Part shown: positions 24,954-33,166 of the stretch, one piece after another
Layout of the letters: the number at the start of each line of letters is the position of its first letter
How positions within the stretch are numbered: the stretch's first letter is position 1
Assembly: GCA_903873775.1 (NCBI GenBank)
Contig: CAIQPR010000047.1
Location: forward strand, 1-37,151
Direction of reading: 5' to 3'
Source: an uncultured Actinomycetes bacterium
Lineage (GTDB): Bacteria > Actinomycetota > Acidimicrobiia > Acidimicrobiales > RAAP-2
DNA: 37,151 nucleotides
Notes under the pieces: generated by a model
The model's input: only the letters and a program-made list of their open reading frames with translations
Told to the model about the DNA's origin: nothing
Databases searched by the model: none
Program-made: the position numbers and the translations under genes

Positions 24954-25864
24954 GCGCGTCTCCTTACTCGCCACGAACCCGCCCATCGCTGGCCGGGCTC
25001 TAACACCACCACGTCTTTGCCACTCCGCAAGGCATCGGGCGGACAGGTCATTGGTTCAACGGCGATGCCGGTGCGACGGCGACCTTTTTCCAACTGATCA
25101 CCCGTGTACACGAGGATGTACGGAAAGTTGCGGTCCACGCTGAGTTCCACTTCGCCCCCGCGCGCGTCCCGCACGACCACGGTGGCCAGTCCCTTGTCGT
25201 CGCGCTCGAGCTCGGTGAACGTGGTGTCGATCTCGTGGCCCGACACCGAGCGCAGCGACCGGAAGTCGCGCAGACCCCCTGACACCGGCAGGATCTCACC
25301 ATTGGGCAACATCTCCGGCGTCACGCCGAGATAGGCGTTCGCGGGCACCAGGATCTCGGCGCCTTCGATCGTGGGTGTCGTGACCGCGAGATAGGGATGA
25401 AATCCGAGCCCCACAGGAATCGGCACCTCGTCCCGGTTCGTAATGGTCGAAGTGACGGTCAATCCCAACGAACCGAGGTGGTACGCGACCTCCAGCGACA
25501 CAAGAAACGGGTAGGCGGGTGACGGATGCAGAAGGAGGGACAACGAACAGCGGTTTTGATTGATCGAATCAATGTGGAAGGGCCGCCAGCGAATCACGCC
25601 GTGATTCGCGGTGGCGGGCTGAGAACTATCGAGCTGGGGTCGACCGCGTCGGCCGGAGAATTCCCACTCGCCCTCACCAAGACGGTTCGGCCAGGGAAAG
25701 AGCACTTGTCCACGTCCGCCGGTGGCGCGCTCGTCGGCCGCGAATCCCTCAATGACCGGGACCCCGCCCGTGACGTAGGTACGCAGCGTGGCACCGACTT
25801 CGGCGACCACAACCCGCTGGTCGCCGTGGGCGATGGCGATCTGTTCTCCCGTGGGCAGGGTCAC
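24950..25864 (-). CDS. Aldose 1-epimerase family protein
   Basis: A 304-residue galactose-mutarotase-like protein. It has GATLRTYVTGG and PWPNRLGEGEWEFSG near the start. The two His expected in the active site lie in TANHGVIRW (about residue 88) and LGFHPYLAV (about residue 155), and the catalytic Glu in GIAVEPMTCPPDAL near residue 270. It interconverts anomers of a hexose or acts on a sugar-phosphate derivative in the cytoplasm. Start GTG 25864 has GAGGAAAA upstream. It is co-transcribed with the overlapping SDR gene, suggesting joint sugar or polyol handling. It is divergent from surE. Confidence 0.87.
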   Translation of the reverse strand: MTLPTGEQIAIAHGDQRVVVAEVGATLRTYVTGGVPVIEGFAADERATGGRGQVLFPWPNRLGEGEWEFSGRRGRPQLDSSQPATANHGVIRWRPFHIDSINQNRCSLSLLLHPSPAYPFLVSLEVAYHLGSLGLTVTSTITNRDEVPIPVGLGFHPYLAVTTPTIEGAEILVPANAYLGVTPEMLPNGEILPVSGGLRDFRSLRSVSGHEIDTTFTELERDDKGLATVVVRDARGGEVELSVDRNFPYILVYTGDQLEKGRRRTGIAVEPMTCPPDALRSGKDVVVLEPGQRWAGSWRVRRRA

Positions 25865-25905
25865 GATGTTTTCCTCACGTTCCCCGATGGATAACCCACG
25901 CCCGT

Positions 25906-25911
25906 TATCGT
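25906..25911 (+). promoter_or_regulatory. -10 box of a leaderless surE transcript
   Basis: TATCGT ends 7 nt before ATG 25919, and no ribosome site is present between them, suggesting a leaderless message. Confidence 0.45.
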
Positions 25912-25918
25912 ACGACGG

Positions 25919-26773
25919 ATGCGCCTGCTAATTACGAACGATGACGGTATTGATGCTCCGGGGATCCAGAGCCTGACTCGCGCGGTGGCGCGTTGGATCG
26001 CCGCAGCCCCCAGCGGCGAGGAGCGTTCAGCAATCGTCGTGGCGCCGCACGTGAACAACTCGGGCATGAGTTCTGCGGTGGGTGACGTGTTCGCGAAGCC
26101 GACCGTGCACTACGAGCGCCGCGTGATCGAAGGCGCCGAAGAGATTCCGGCGTTCGCCCTCGAGGCCTCACCGGCGTTGTGCACCATCCTCGGTTCCCTC
26201 GGCACCTTCGGGTACCGACCCACCGTCATTCTCTCGGGCATCAACGCGGGTGCGAACGTGGGCCGTTCCGTGCTGCACAGCGGCACGATCGGCGCCATCT
26301 TGACGGGCGCCCAACTCGGATTGTCCGGCCTCGCCGTTTCGATCAACTGGGATGACAACGTCCACTTCGACACCGCCGCCGACGTCGCTCTCGAGGTCCT
26401 CGATCAAATGCGCGAGGCCCCTGATCGCACGCTGATCAACCTCAACGTGCCGAATCTGACCCCGGGCGAGTTGAAGGGCGTCCGACGCGGTCGCATCTCC
26501 ACGGCGGGCATCGTGAAGTCAGCGGGTGACGGACAGACGTTGGCCGACTTCCCCGACAACGGTGAGCTGCCCCTGCGCCTCGGCGCCGCCACCCCCACCC
26601 TGGGTGACACTAGCGACGAAGCGCCTGAAGACGACGGCGCCCTGGTCGCCGCGGGGTACGCGTCGATCACGCCTTTGCGCGGTGTCCACGAAGACACCGA
26701 CCAGAGCATGGACGACATCATTCGCCAGTCTCTCGCCGCGATCGAACGGCACCTCCAGGAGCGACGCGACTAG
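25919..26773 (+). CDS. surE: 5'/3'-nucleotidase SurE
   Basis: A 284-residue SurE, a divalent-metal-dependent phosphatase of nucleoside monophosphates (and short polyphosphate in some species). Metal ligands are in the N-terminal LITNDDG motif (Asp8, Asp9), in APHVNNSGMSSAVG (Ser/Asn near residue 47) and in LSGINAGANVG with the following VLHSGTIGA. The start ATG begins exactly at the conserved MRLLITNDDG. The C-terminus includes the usual dimerisation segment (TPLRGVHEDTDQS). Alone on the plus strand, it converges with arfB; the two stops overlap in CTAG (26770-26773). Confidence 0.93.
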   Translation: MRLLITNDDGIDAPGIQSLTRAVARWIAAAPSGEERSAIVVAPHVNNSGMSSAVGDVFAKPTVHYERRVIEGAEEIPAFALEASPALCTILGSLGTFGYRPTVILSGINAGANVGRSVLHSGTIGAILTGAQLGLSGLAVSINWDDNVHFDTAADVALEVLDQMREAPDRTLINLNVPNLTPGELKGVRRGRISTAGIVKSAGDGQTLADFPDNGELPLRLGAATPTLGDTSDEAPEDDGALVAAGYASITPLRGVHEDTDQSMDDIIRQSLAAIERHLQERRD

Positions 26774-27201
26774 TCGTCGTCGCGCGCGCGGCGCGTGGCC
26801 TTGGTGCTCGACCGGCGCTTTTTCTCACTGAGTCGACGTTCCACCGACGACGTCGTAGGTCGCGTGGCCCGCCGACGAGGCTGATCGACGAGCGCCTCGG
26901 CGATCTTTCGACCGAGACGAGCCATGGCGTCCTCACGATTGCGTGCCTGCGACCGCGACGTGGACGCCGAGGCGCTCACGATGGGTCCCAGTCGTTCGCG
27001 AAGTCGCTCTCGAACCTCGTCACGCAGGGAGGTGGCGTCGTCGACGTGCACGCTCGCAATCACGCGCGTTTGCGTGCGGTTGGCGTGCTGGCCGCCGGGT
27101 CCCCCGGGCGTCGTCACGCGGAGTCGAATGTCGCCCGCAGCGATCGTGACACGCGGCGCGACGCGGAGGTCACCGCTCGGCGTGATCTCGGGATAGCCCA
27201 C
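26770..27201 (-). CDS. arfB: Alternative ribosome-rescue factor ArfB (peptidyl-tRNA hydrolase)
   Basis: A 143-residue ArfB/YaeJ, about the standard length. It hydrolyses peptidyl-tRNA on stalled ribosomes lacking a stop codon. The catalytic Gly-Gly-Gln is at residues 36-38 in PGGPGGQHANR, and the C-terminal tail is strongly basic (about 30 residues of Arg/Lys/Ser), as needed to enter the empty mRNA channel. GTG 27201 is two nt after the stop of the thioesterase gene on the same strand, so it is probably cotranscribed. Upstream in-frame extension runs through the thioesterase gene in another frame and is rejected. Confidence 0.9.
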   Translation of the reverse strand: MGYPEITPSGDLRVAPRVTIAAGDIRLRVTTPGGPGGQHANRTQTRVIASVHVDDATSLRDEVRERLRERLGPIVSASASTSRSQARNREDAMARLGRKIAEALVDQPRRRATRPTTSSVERRLSEKKRRSSTKATRRARDDD

Positions 27202-27203
27202 GA

Positions 27204-28034
27204 CTAGTCCGCGTGAGGAAAGCGCACCATGGCGAGTTGGCTCGAGGACGCCACCAAACGGTCGCGGTCGTCGAAGAGTTCGCAGCGTTCGTCGACGAGC
27301 CCCTCCTCCACGACCACACACCACTGGCGCACGCGCAGCCACACGCTCTGGGGAATCGCGCGCACGTAGGAGGTCAACTGCAGCGTCGGCACCCAACCCG
27401 AGGAGCCAATGGGAAACGTGGCCGGGGGTAGCGCGTCGGTGGCGAACAGGACGCTCCACGCGTCCCACTCGGAGGCCCCGTCGTTCAATCTGATCCATCC
27501 CCGCACTTCGGCGCGCTCCACGCTCTCCCCGTGCCACCAGGCCGCGGTGGCGGGATCAAGGCGCAGGTCGGCCGACTTCATGATGTTGATGTCATCACCG
27601 CCATTGCTCGCCACACACTCTTCGAGAGCGGGCACCACCGGGGGCGTCGCGTCGTGGTAGCGGGTGGTGGGGTCCTCATGGAGTGTTCCGAGGGTCACGA
27701 GCGATTCGGTCATGAGCTGGTCGTTCTCGTACAGCTCGACGTGGGCAAAGCTCGCCCCACGGCCAATGCGTCGCACGTCGACCTTTACGGTCGCCGCCCC
27801 GATGGTGGGGGCCCCGACGTAATTCGTCGTCACGGCCGTGGCGTGCAGGTGCGGCGACCCCTCGGCGACGGCTGCGGCGAGCGCCGCATTGGCCATAACG
27901 CACTGGAGGTACCCGCCGTTAGGTCGGCCCACGACGGTGAAGTATTGCGAGAGTTGGACGGCGTAGCGGCCGTCGCCGAGGGGCTCGACGGCGGCGGCGT
28001 CGCGCAGGGGGCGCACGAGGGTGGGATCCGACAT
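27204..28034 (-). CDS. Thioesterase family protein (TesB-like hotdog)
   Basis: A 276-residue protein resembling the two-hotdog acyl-CoA thioesterases. An N-terminal strand FTVVGRPNGGYLQCVMANAAL is followed by VTTNYVGAPTIGAATVKVDV and RRIGRGASFAHVELY, and a second half has GWIRLND and GWVPTLQLTSYVRA. This fits the acyl-CoA thioesterase-like family (TesB/4HBT_3). It probably hydrolyses an acyl-CoA. The ATG at 28034 is preceded by TAGCCT, 7 nt upstream (minus strand), suggesting a leaderless message. It is divergent from mmsA and cotranscribed with arfB. Confidence 0.82.
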   Translation of the reverse strand: MSDPTLVRPLRDAAAVEPLGDGRYAVQLSQYFTVVGRPNGGYLQCVMANAALAAAVAEGSPHLHATAVTTNYVGAPTIGAATVKVDVRRIGRGASFAHVELYENDQLMTESLVTLGTLHEDPTTRYHDATPPVVPALEECVASNGGDDINIMKSADLRLDPATAAWWHGESVERAEVRGWIRLNDGASEWDAWSVLFATDALPPATFPIGSSGWVPTLQLTSYVRAIPQSVWLRVRQWCVVVEEGLVDERCELFDDRDRLVASSSQLAMVRFPHAD

Positions 28035-28041
28035 GGCGACG

Positions 28042-28047
28042 AGGCTA
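28042..28047 (-). promoter_or_regulatory. -10 box of a leaderless thioesterase transcript
   Basis: TAGCCT on the minus strand ends 7 nt before ATG 28034. No Shine-Dalgarno site is visible. mmsA, divergent, has its own TAGATT box at 28070. Confidence 0.45.
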
Positions 28048-28097
28048 GTTCTGCCACAGGCGACGTCTGTAGATTGGACCAAAGAGAGGCGACATCC

Positions 28098-29579
28098 ATG
28101 AACACGATCCCCCACTTCATCGGCGGCCAGCGACGCACCGATGGTGACAGTTTCGGCACCGTTTTTGATCCCGCGACGGGACGCGAACAGGCCCAGGTGC
28201 CCTTTGCCGACGAGGCCCTGCTCGAAGAGACCTTGACCATTGCCCGCGCCGCCGCGGCGAAGTGGCGACTCTCGACTCTCTCGCAGCGGACCAACGTGCT
28301 CTTCACGTTCCGTCAACTCTTGACCGAGCACGCCAACGATCTCGCCGCTCTCATCACCGCCGAGCACGGCAAGACCACTCCCGACGCCCTGGGCGAACTC
28401 GCCCGTGGTCTTGAAAATGTGGAATACGCCTGCGGACTCGCGGACCACCTCAAGGGCGAGTTCTCACACCAAGTCGCCGACGGTGTCGACGTCCATTCGG
28501 TACACGAGCCCGTGGGTATCGTCGCCGCCATCACGCCGTTCAATTTTCCGGTCATGGTGCCGTTGTGGATGACCGCGAACGCTCTCGCCGCGGGGAACGC
28601 CGTCGTTCTCAAGCCGTCCGAGCGTGACCCGTCGGGCAGCGTGTTGTTGGCGGAACTCCTGCAGCGCGCGGGCCTGCCCGACGGCGTGTTCAACGTCATT
28701 CACGGCAACGCCGACACGGTGCGTCGACTCCTCGTGCACCCCCAGATTGACGCCGTGAGTTTCGTGGGTTCCACGCCCGTGGCCAAATTCGTGTACGAAA
28801 CGGGCACCAGCGCCGGAAAGCGCGTGCAGGCACTCGGTGGGGCGAAGAACCACATGCTGGTGCTTCCGGACGCTGACCTCGACGTCGCCGCAGACGCGGC
28901 GATCAACGCGGGCTACGGCTCCGCCGGCGAACGCTGCATGGCCGTCAGCGTGGTGGTTGCCCACGAGAAGATCGCTGACGAACTGGTCGCACGCATCGCC
29001 GAGCGTACGGATCGCCTCACCGTCGGACCGGGCACCGATCCGCAGAGCGACTTCGGACCCCTGATCACCCGCGAACACCGCGACCGCGTGGCCAGTTACG
29101 TCACGAACGCGCCGTCCCACGGCGCCACGGTCGTGCGCGACGGCACCGCGCTCGTCGACCGCGAAGGTTTCTTCGTGGGTCCCTGCCTCATTGACCACGT
29201 CGTGCCGGGAACGCCGGCCTACGACGACGAGATCTTCGGGCCCGTCCTCTCGGTGGTACGCGTGAGCAGTTACGACGACGCTGTTGCTCTTATCAACGCC
29301 AACCCCTACGGCAACGGCGTGGCCATCTTCACGCGTGACGGCAACGCCGCGCGACTCTTCAGCCGCGACGTGACGGTCGGCATGATTGGTGTCAACGTGC
29401 CCATTCCGGTGCCGGTCGCGAGTTATTCCTTCGGTGGATGGAAGGACTCCCTCTTCGGACACTCCCACATCTACGGTCCCGACGGCATTGCGTTCTACAC
29501 GCGCGCCAAGGTCGTGACGACACGGTGGCCGCAACCGTCGGACTCGCAGATCGACCTGGGCTTCCCACGCACGCGGTAA
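28098..29579 (+). CDS. mmsA: Methylmalonate-semialdehyde dehydrogenase (CoA-acylating)
   Basis: A 493-residue MmsA. It oxidises methylmalonate semialdehyde (from valine, thymine or inositol breakdown) to propionyl-CoA, using CoA and NAD. It is a CoA-acylating aldehyde dehydrogenase with catalytic Cys280 in GSAGERCMA and the family-specific ALGGAKNHMLVLPDAD, where the usual general-base Glu of other aldehyde dehydrogenases is absent, as in MmsA. The C-terminal PVPVASYSFGGWKDSLFG and HIYGPDG motifs are also diagnostic. The start ATG has AGAGAGG at about 9 nt. A longer open frame 5' of it is a shadow of the divergent thioesterase gene. A permease-YHS gene follows after 5 nt. Confidence 0.95.
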   Translation: MNTIPHFIGGQRRTDGDSFGTVFDPATGREQAQVPFADEALLEETLTIARAAAAKWRLSTLSQRTNVLFTFRQLLTEHANDLAALITAEHGKTTPDALGELARGLENVEYACGLADHLKGEFSHQVADGVDVHSVHEPVGIVAAITPFNFPVMVPLWMTANALAAGNAVVLKPSERDPSGSVLLAELLQRAGLPDGVFNVIHGNADTVRRLLVHPQIDAVSFVGSTPVAKFVYETGTSAGKRVQALGGAKNHMLVLPDADLDVAADAAINAGYGSAGERCMAVSVVVAHEKIADELVARIAERTDRLTVGPGTDPQSDFGPLITREHRDRVASYVTNAPSHGATVVRDGTALVDREGFFVGPCLIDHVVPGTPAYDDEIFGPVLSVVRVSSYDDAVALINANPYGNGVAIFTRDGNAARLFSRDVTVGMIGVNVPIPVPVASYSFGGWKDSLFGHSHIYGPDGIAFYTRAKVVTTRWPQPSDSQIDLGFPRTR

Positions 29580-29584
29580 GCGTC

Positions 29585-31003
29585 ATGTTCGCGACGACCC
29601 CCGTCGTCTTCACCTGGCTCGGTGCGGGTCTTCGCGGCGCGCTCGCCATGGTGTGGATGACGTGGTGGCCACTCGTGTTCGGCTTCGCTCTCTCGGGAGT
29701 GGTCCAAGGTTTTCTGCGCCCGGGCGAACTCGCCGGTTCGCTCGGCACGCGTGGTGTGCGAGGCGTTCTGCGCGCCAGCACGCTGGGCGTCGTGTCCTCG
29801 TCGTGCAGTTACGCCGCCAGCGCGATGGCGCGGGCACTCTTCTCGCGGGGCGCCACGTGGACCAACGCGATGATTTTTATGGTCGCGTCCACCAATCTCG
29901 TCATCGAACTCGGCGTGGTGTTGTGGGTGCTACTCGGGTGGCAATTCTTCCTCGCGGAGTGCGTGGGTGGCGCGATCATGATCGCCCTCCTCAGCCTCGT
30001 CCTACCTCGCGTGTTTTCCTCGGACGCCGAGACGTCACTGCGCACTCGTGTTCTCGATGACGCGCCGAGCGCGCCGTCGGACGTCGCCCCTCTGCGCGAG
30101 CGTCTGCGCACGCTCGACGAATGGACCCACGCCGCAAGGTTCACTCTTGGCGACGTGACCATGCTCCGGGTCGAACTGGCCCTCGGATTCCTGGTCGCCG
30201 GGTTCCTCGCCGTGCACGTTCCAGCGCACTGGTGGCACGCGGTCTTTCTCACCGGCCACGGGCCGTGGACACTGATCGAGAATGTGATCATTGCGGTGCC
30301 CTTGGCCGTCGTGTCCTGCGTCTGTTCCGTGGGCAACATTCCTCTGGCGGCCGCCCTCTGGAGTGGCGGCATCGCTTTTGGCGGCGTGATCGCCTTCATC
30401 TTCGCCGACCTCGTGGCACTGCCGCTCTTGCTCATCTACCGACGTTTCTACGGCACGTCGGTCGCCCTACGACTCTTCGGGACGTTCTGGGTGGTCATGA
30501 GCGCCGGGGGTCTTCTGTGCGATCTCCTCTTTCGTGCCGCACACGCCATTCCCACGCACCGCACACTCCCAGCGACGTCGGGGGACTTTGCGATGGGCGC
30601 CACTCTGGTCCTCAACGTCATCGCTCTCGTGGTGGCCGTGGTCGTCGTAATGCTGGCACGACGGGACGTTCACGGCACCACGACCGCGACAGACCCCGTG
30701 TGCGGCATGCAGGTCGTCACCGCCGGCGCCGCGGCGACCGTCACCCACGAGGGCGTCGTCTACTACTTCTGCGCGCCGCGGTGCGCGGAGCGTTTCGCGG
30801 CCACGCCGGACCGGTACCGAGACAGCTCGTCAACTCCCAGCAGCGAGCGCCCGCCGTCCGACACGTACATTGACCCCATCTGTCAGATGAGTGTCGATCC
30901 GACGTCGGCCACGGCGTTCGTCGACCACGAGGGGCAACGGGTCTATTTCTGTTGCGATGGCTGTCGCGACACGTTCATAGAAAGAACCACCAATGCCCTC
31001 TGA
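29585..31003 (+). CDS. Permease (DUF318/ArsP-like) with two C-terminal YHS domains
   Basis: A 472-residue fusion. The first about 360 residues have two halves of hydrophobic helices and motifs of the DUF318 permease family: SSSCSYAASAMARALFSRGA with WTNAMIFMVAST, and later CVCSVGNIPLAAALWSGGIAFGGVIAF. Related ArsP permeases export organoarsenicals or metals. The tail carries two YHS domains, DPVCGMQV (about 370-412) and DPICQMSV (about 430-468), each with Cys-rich FCAPRC or FCCDGC metal-binding knuckles. The tail is thus likely a metal or metalloid acceptor for the permease. The start ATG is 5 nt after mmsA; the ribosome site is weak. It overlaps the Nudix gene by 11 bp. Substrate is not determinable. 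Confidence 0.85.
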   Translation: MFATTPVVFTWLGAGLRGALAMVWMTWWPLVFGFALSGVVQGFLRPGELAGSLGTRGVRGVLRASTLGVVSSSCSYAASAMARALFSRGATWTNAMIFMVASTNLVIELGVVLWVLLGWQFFLAECVGGAIMIALLSLVLPRVFSSDAETSLRTRVLDDAPSAPSDVAPLRERLRTLDEWTHAARFTLGDVTMLRVELALGFLVAGFLAVHVPAHWWHAVFLTGHGPWTLIENVIIAVPLAVVSCVCSVGNIPLAAALWSGGIAFGGVIAFIFADLVALPLLLIYRRFYGTSVALRLFGTFWVVMSAGGLLCDLLFRAAHAIPTHRTLPATSGDFAMGATLVLNVIALVVAVVVVMLARRDVHGTTTATDPVCGMQVVTAGAAATVTHEGVVYYFCAPRCAERFAATPDRYRDSSSTPSSERPPSDTYIDPICQMSVDPTSATAFVDHEGQRVYFCCDGCRDTFIERTTNAL

Positions 31004-31418
31004 CCCACCCACTCGGCACGGTCCCACCGCTCGCGCCTACGCGGTCATTCGTCGAGGCGACGAGATCTTGTTGGTGCGTGCGGCGAGCACGACCGCGGCC
31101 CCGGGCTTGTGGTGGCTGCCGGGTGGTGGTGTTGATTTTGGCGAAAGCCCCCAAGAGGCTGTGGTGCGTGAAGTCTTCGAAGAGACCGGCCTGCGCGCTC
31201 GCGACCCTCGGCTTCGCGACGTCCTCTCCGACACCTGGACGCGACGCAACGGCGATGAGATGCACGCCATTCGCATCATCTTCGACGTGGACGTCGACGA
31301 CGGCGAGTTACGCCACGAACGCGACGGCACGACGGATCTCGCCGCCTGGCACCGCGTGGACGAACTCCGCACTCTTCATGTGGCGGACTACGTCCGCCAC
31401 ATTGTCGGCATTAGTTGA
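30993..31418 (+). CDS. Nudix hydrolase
   Basis: A 141-residue Nudix protein. The Nudix box spans residues about 45-67, GGGVDFGESPQEAVVREVFEETGL in outline, with the key Gly, REVFEE and Gly-Leu residues intact. It hydrolyses a nucleoside-diphosphate-linked compound; the preceding ILLVRAASTTAAPGLWWLPGG suits NTP or ADP-ribose clean-up. ATG 30993 lies inside the end of the permease gene (11-bp overlap), so translation is probably coupled. It converges with the acyl-CoA synthetase gene, with an 8-bp stop overlap (31411-31418). Confidence 0.88.
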   Translation: MPSDPPTRHGPTARAYAVIRRGDEILLVRAASTTAAPGLWWLPGGGVDFGESPQEAVVREVFEETGLRARDPRLRDVLSDTWTRRNGDEMHAIRIIFDVDVDDGELRHERDGTTDLAAWHRVDELRTLHVADYVRHIVGIS

Positions 31419-33087
31419 AGTAGCTCACTCGCAATTCGCGCTTGAGGAACTTGCCGGCCGGATTCCGGGGCAGCGGTTCGTGCGTGATTGCGACGCGGGT
31501 CGGAACCTTGAAGGCTGCGAGACGTTCGCCGACGTGGTTTCGCAGCTCGTCTTCGGTCAACGTCGTGCCGGCCTTGATCATGATGACGCAGGCGACTTCC
31601 TCACCCAAACGCTCGTGGGGCACGCCGAAAACGGCCGCCTCGTTCACCGACGGGTGGTCGTAGATGGCGGCCTCCACCTCGGCGGAGTACACGTTCTCTC
31701 CGGCGCGCAGCACCATGTCCTTGGCGCGGTCCTCGATGTAGAGAAAGCCCTCTTCGTCGATACGACCCACGTCACCACTGCGCAACCAACCGTGCTGGAT
31801 GGTCTCCGAGGTGGCTTCGGGCTTGTTCCAATACCCCCGAATGAGCGTGGGCGACTTCATCCAGATCTCGCCGCGTTCGCCGCGCGAGAGTGGGTGGCCC
31901 TCGTCATCGCGAATCTCAAAGTCCATGATGATCGTGGGCGTGCGACCGGTGGACGTGGGGTGCGACACATAGTCGTCTCCGTAGTTGCCGGGACCGTACG
32001 CATTGGTCTCGGTCATGCCGTACCCGATATTCGGTCGGCCCTGGCGGAAGGAACTCTCCACACGCGCCACGAGCTTCGGCGGCGCGGGCGCGCCACCACC
32101 ACCAATGGCGGTGAGCGAACTCGTGTCGTACTTTCCGAAGTTGGGGTTTTCGAGCATGTCCCAGGACTGCGTGGGCACGCCGACGAAGTTGGTGACCTTG
32201 TGGCGTTCAATGAGTTGCAACGCGCGCTCGGGATCCCAGCGGTACATCATCACCAGTTTGAAGTGCCACGAGAAGCACGACATCATCACCGGGATGCACC
32301 CCGTGACGTGGAAGAGCGGCACGATGAGGATGAAGCACGGCGGATTACCGCCGCCGGACTCCCCCGGACCCCGACGCACGGCCTGCAGGCTGGCGTTGGA
32401 CGCAAAGGCCATCACCGCATTGGTGATGGCGCGGTGCGTCGACACGGCACCCTTCGGAAAACCGGTCGTGCCGGAGGTGTAGAGGATGGTGGCGTCGTCG
32501 TCCGGCGACAGCTCGACCTCGGGCATCGGCACACCACGCACCAACACGTCGTGCCAGTTCTGCACGTGCGGCTGCAGGGGCTGGAGGTCATCGAGACGCA
32601 CGCCAAGAATCGGAATGCCGGCGCGCGCGCAGGGCGCGTGGGCGCGGGTGATGCGTTCGGTGTCCGCAATCAAGAGTTTCAGACCGGCGTCATTAATCGC
32701 GTAGTCCATTTCGTCTTCGGTCCACCACGCGTTCAGCGACACCGAAATTGCGCCCACCGAGAGGATGGCGGCGAAGGAAATGATCCATTCCGGCAAATTG
32801 CGCATCGCAATACCGACGCGGTCGCCCTTTTGGATGTTGAACGTGTGGACCAGCGCGTACCCGAGGGCGTCCGCCTCTTCTATCACACGACCAAAGGTCC
32901 ATTCCTCGTCCTCGTAGACGAGGAAAGTCTCGTTGTTGTTTCGCGCGCCGTCGAAGAACTGGCGCAGCGTCGGCGGAGCGTTCTTGAACTGACGCTGGGT
33001 CACACCATTGACCTCGACTTGCTCAACCTCGAACGGTTGACCGGCCGCGCCGATGGCCGCAATCGCTTCTTCCATACTGAGTGTCAC
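31411..33087 (-). CDS. Acyl-CoA synthetase (class I adenylate-forming)
   Basis: A 558-residue AMP-dependent acyl-CoA synthetase that activates a carboxylic acid to acyl-CoA via acyl-AMP. It has the P-loop YTSGTTGFPKGAV, the A5 motif GYGMTET, the A7/A8 block SGDVGRIDEEGFLYIEDRAKDMVLRAGENVY in outline, and the catalytic Lys in NPAGKFLKREL at the end. A Gly-rich insert RRGPGESGGGNPPCF follows the P-loop region. GTG 33087 has GGGAGG just upstream and is preferred to the GTG four codons earlier and to the ATG four codons later. It is divergent from the acyl-CoA dehydrogenase, fitting one fatty/organic acid degradation unit; substrate chain length is unknown. Confidence 0.9.
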   Translation of the reverse strand: MTLSMEEAIAAIGAAGQPFEVEQVEVNGVTQRQFKNAPPTLRQFFDGARNNNETFLVYEDEEWTFGRVIEEADALGYALVHTFNIQKGDRVGIAMRNLPEWIISFAAILSVGAISVSLNAWWTEDEMDYAINDAGLKLLIADTERITRAHAPCARAGIPILGVRLDDLQPLQPHVQNWHDVLVRGVPMPEVELSPDDDATILYTSGTTGFPKGAVSTHRAITNAVMAFASNASLQAVRRGPGESGGGNPPCFILIVPLFHVTGCIPVMMSCFSWHFKLVMMYRWDPERALQLIERHKVTNFVGVPTQSWDMLENPNFGKYDTSSLTAIGGGGAPAPPKLVARVESSFRQGRPNIGYGMTETNAYGPGNYGDDYVSHPTSTGRTPTIIMDFEIRDDEGHPLSRGERGEIWMKSPTLIRGYWNKPEATSETIQHGWLRSGDVGRIDEEGFLYIEDRAKDMVLRAGENVYSAEVEAAIYDHPSVNEAAVFGVPHERLGEEVACVIMIKAGTTLTEDELRNHVGERLAAFKVPTRVAITHEPLPRNPAGKFLKRELRVSYFN

Positions 33088-33166
33088 TGTGCCTCCCACT
33101 TCAACGGGCGAATCTTACGCATCCGCGAGGACCCTCCCCGAGCGCCAGACTTGCTAGAACTGCCTC

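Noticed and set aside
27531..28097. N-terminal extension of mmsA by 189 codons
   Set aside because: The extension lies antisense to the thioesterase gene; MmsA proteins begin near the chosen ATG, which has a ribosome site.
28464..29534. 356-codon minus-strand open frame opposite mmsA
   Set aside because: mmsA is unambiguous; the frame is rich in His/Asp/Val and has no domain.
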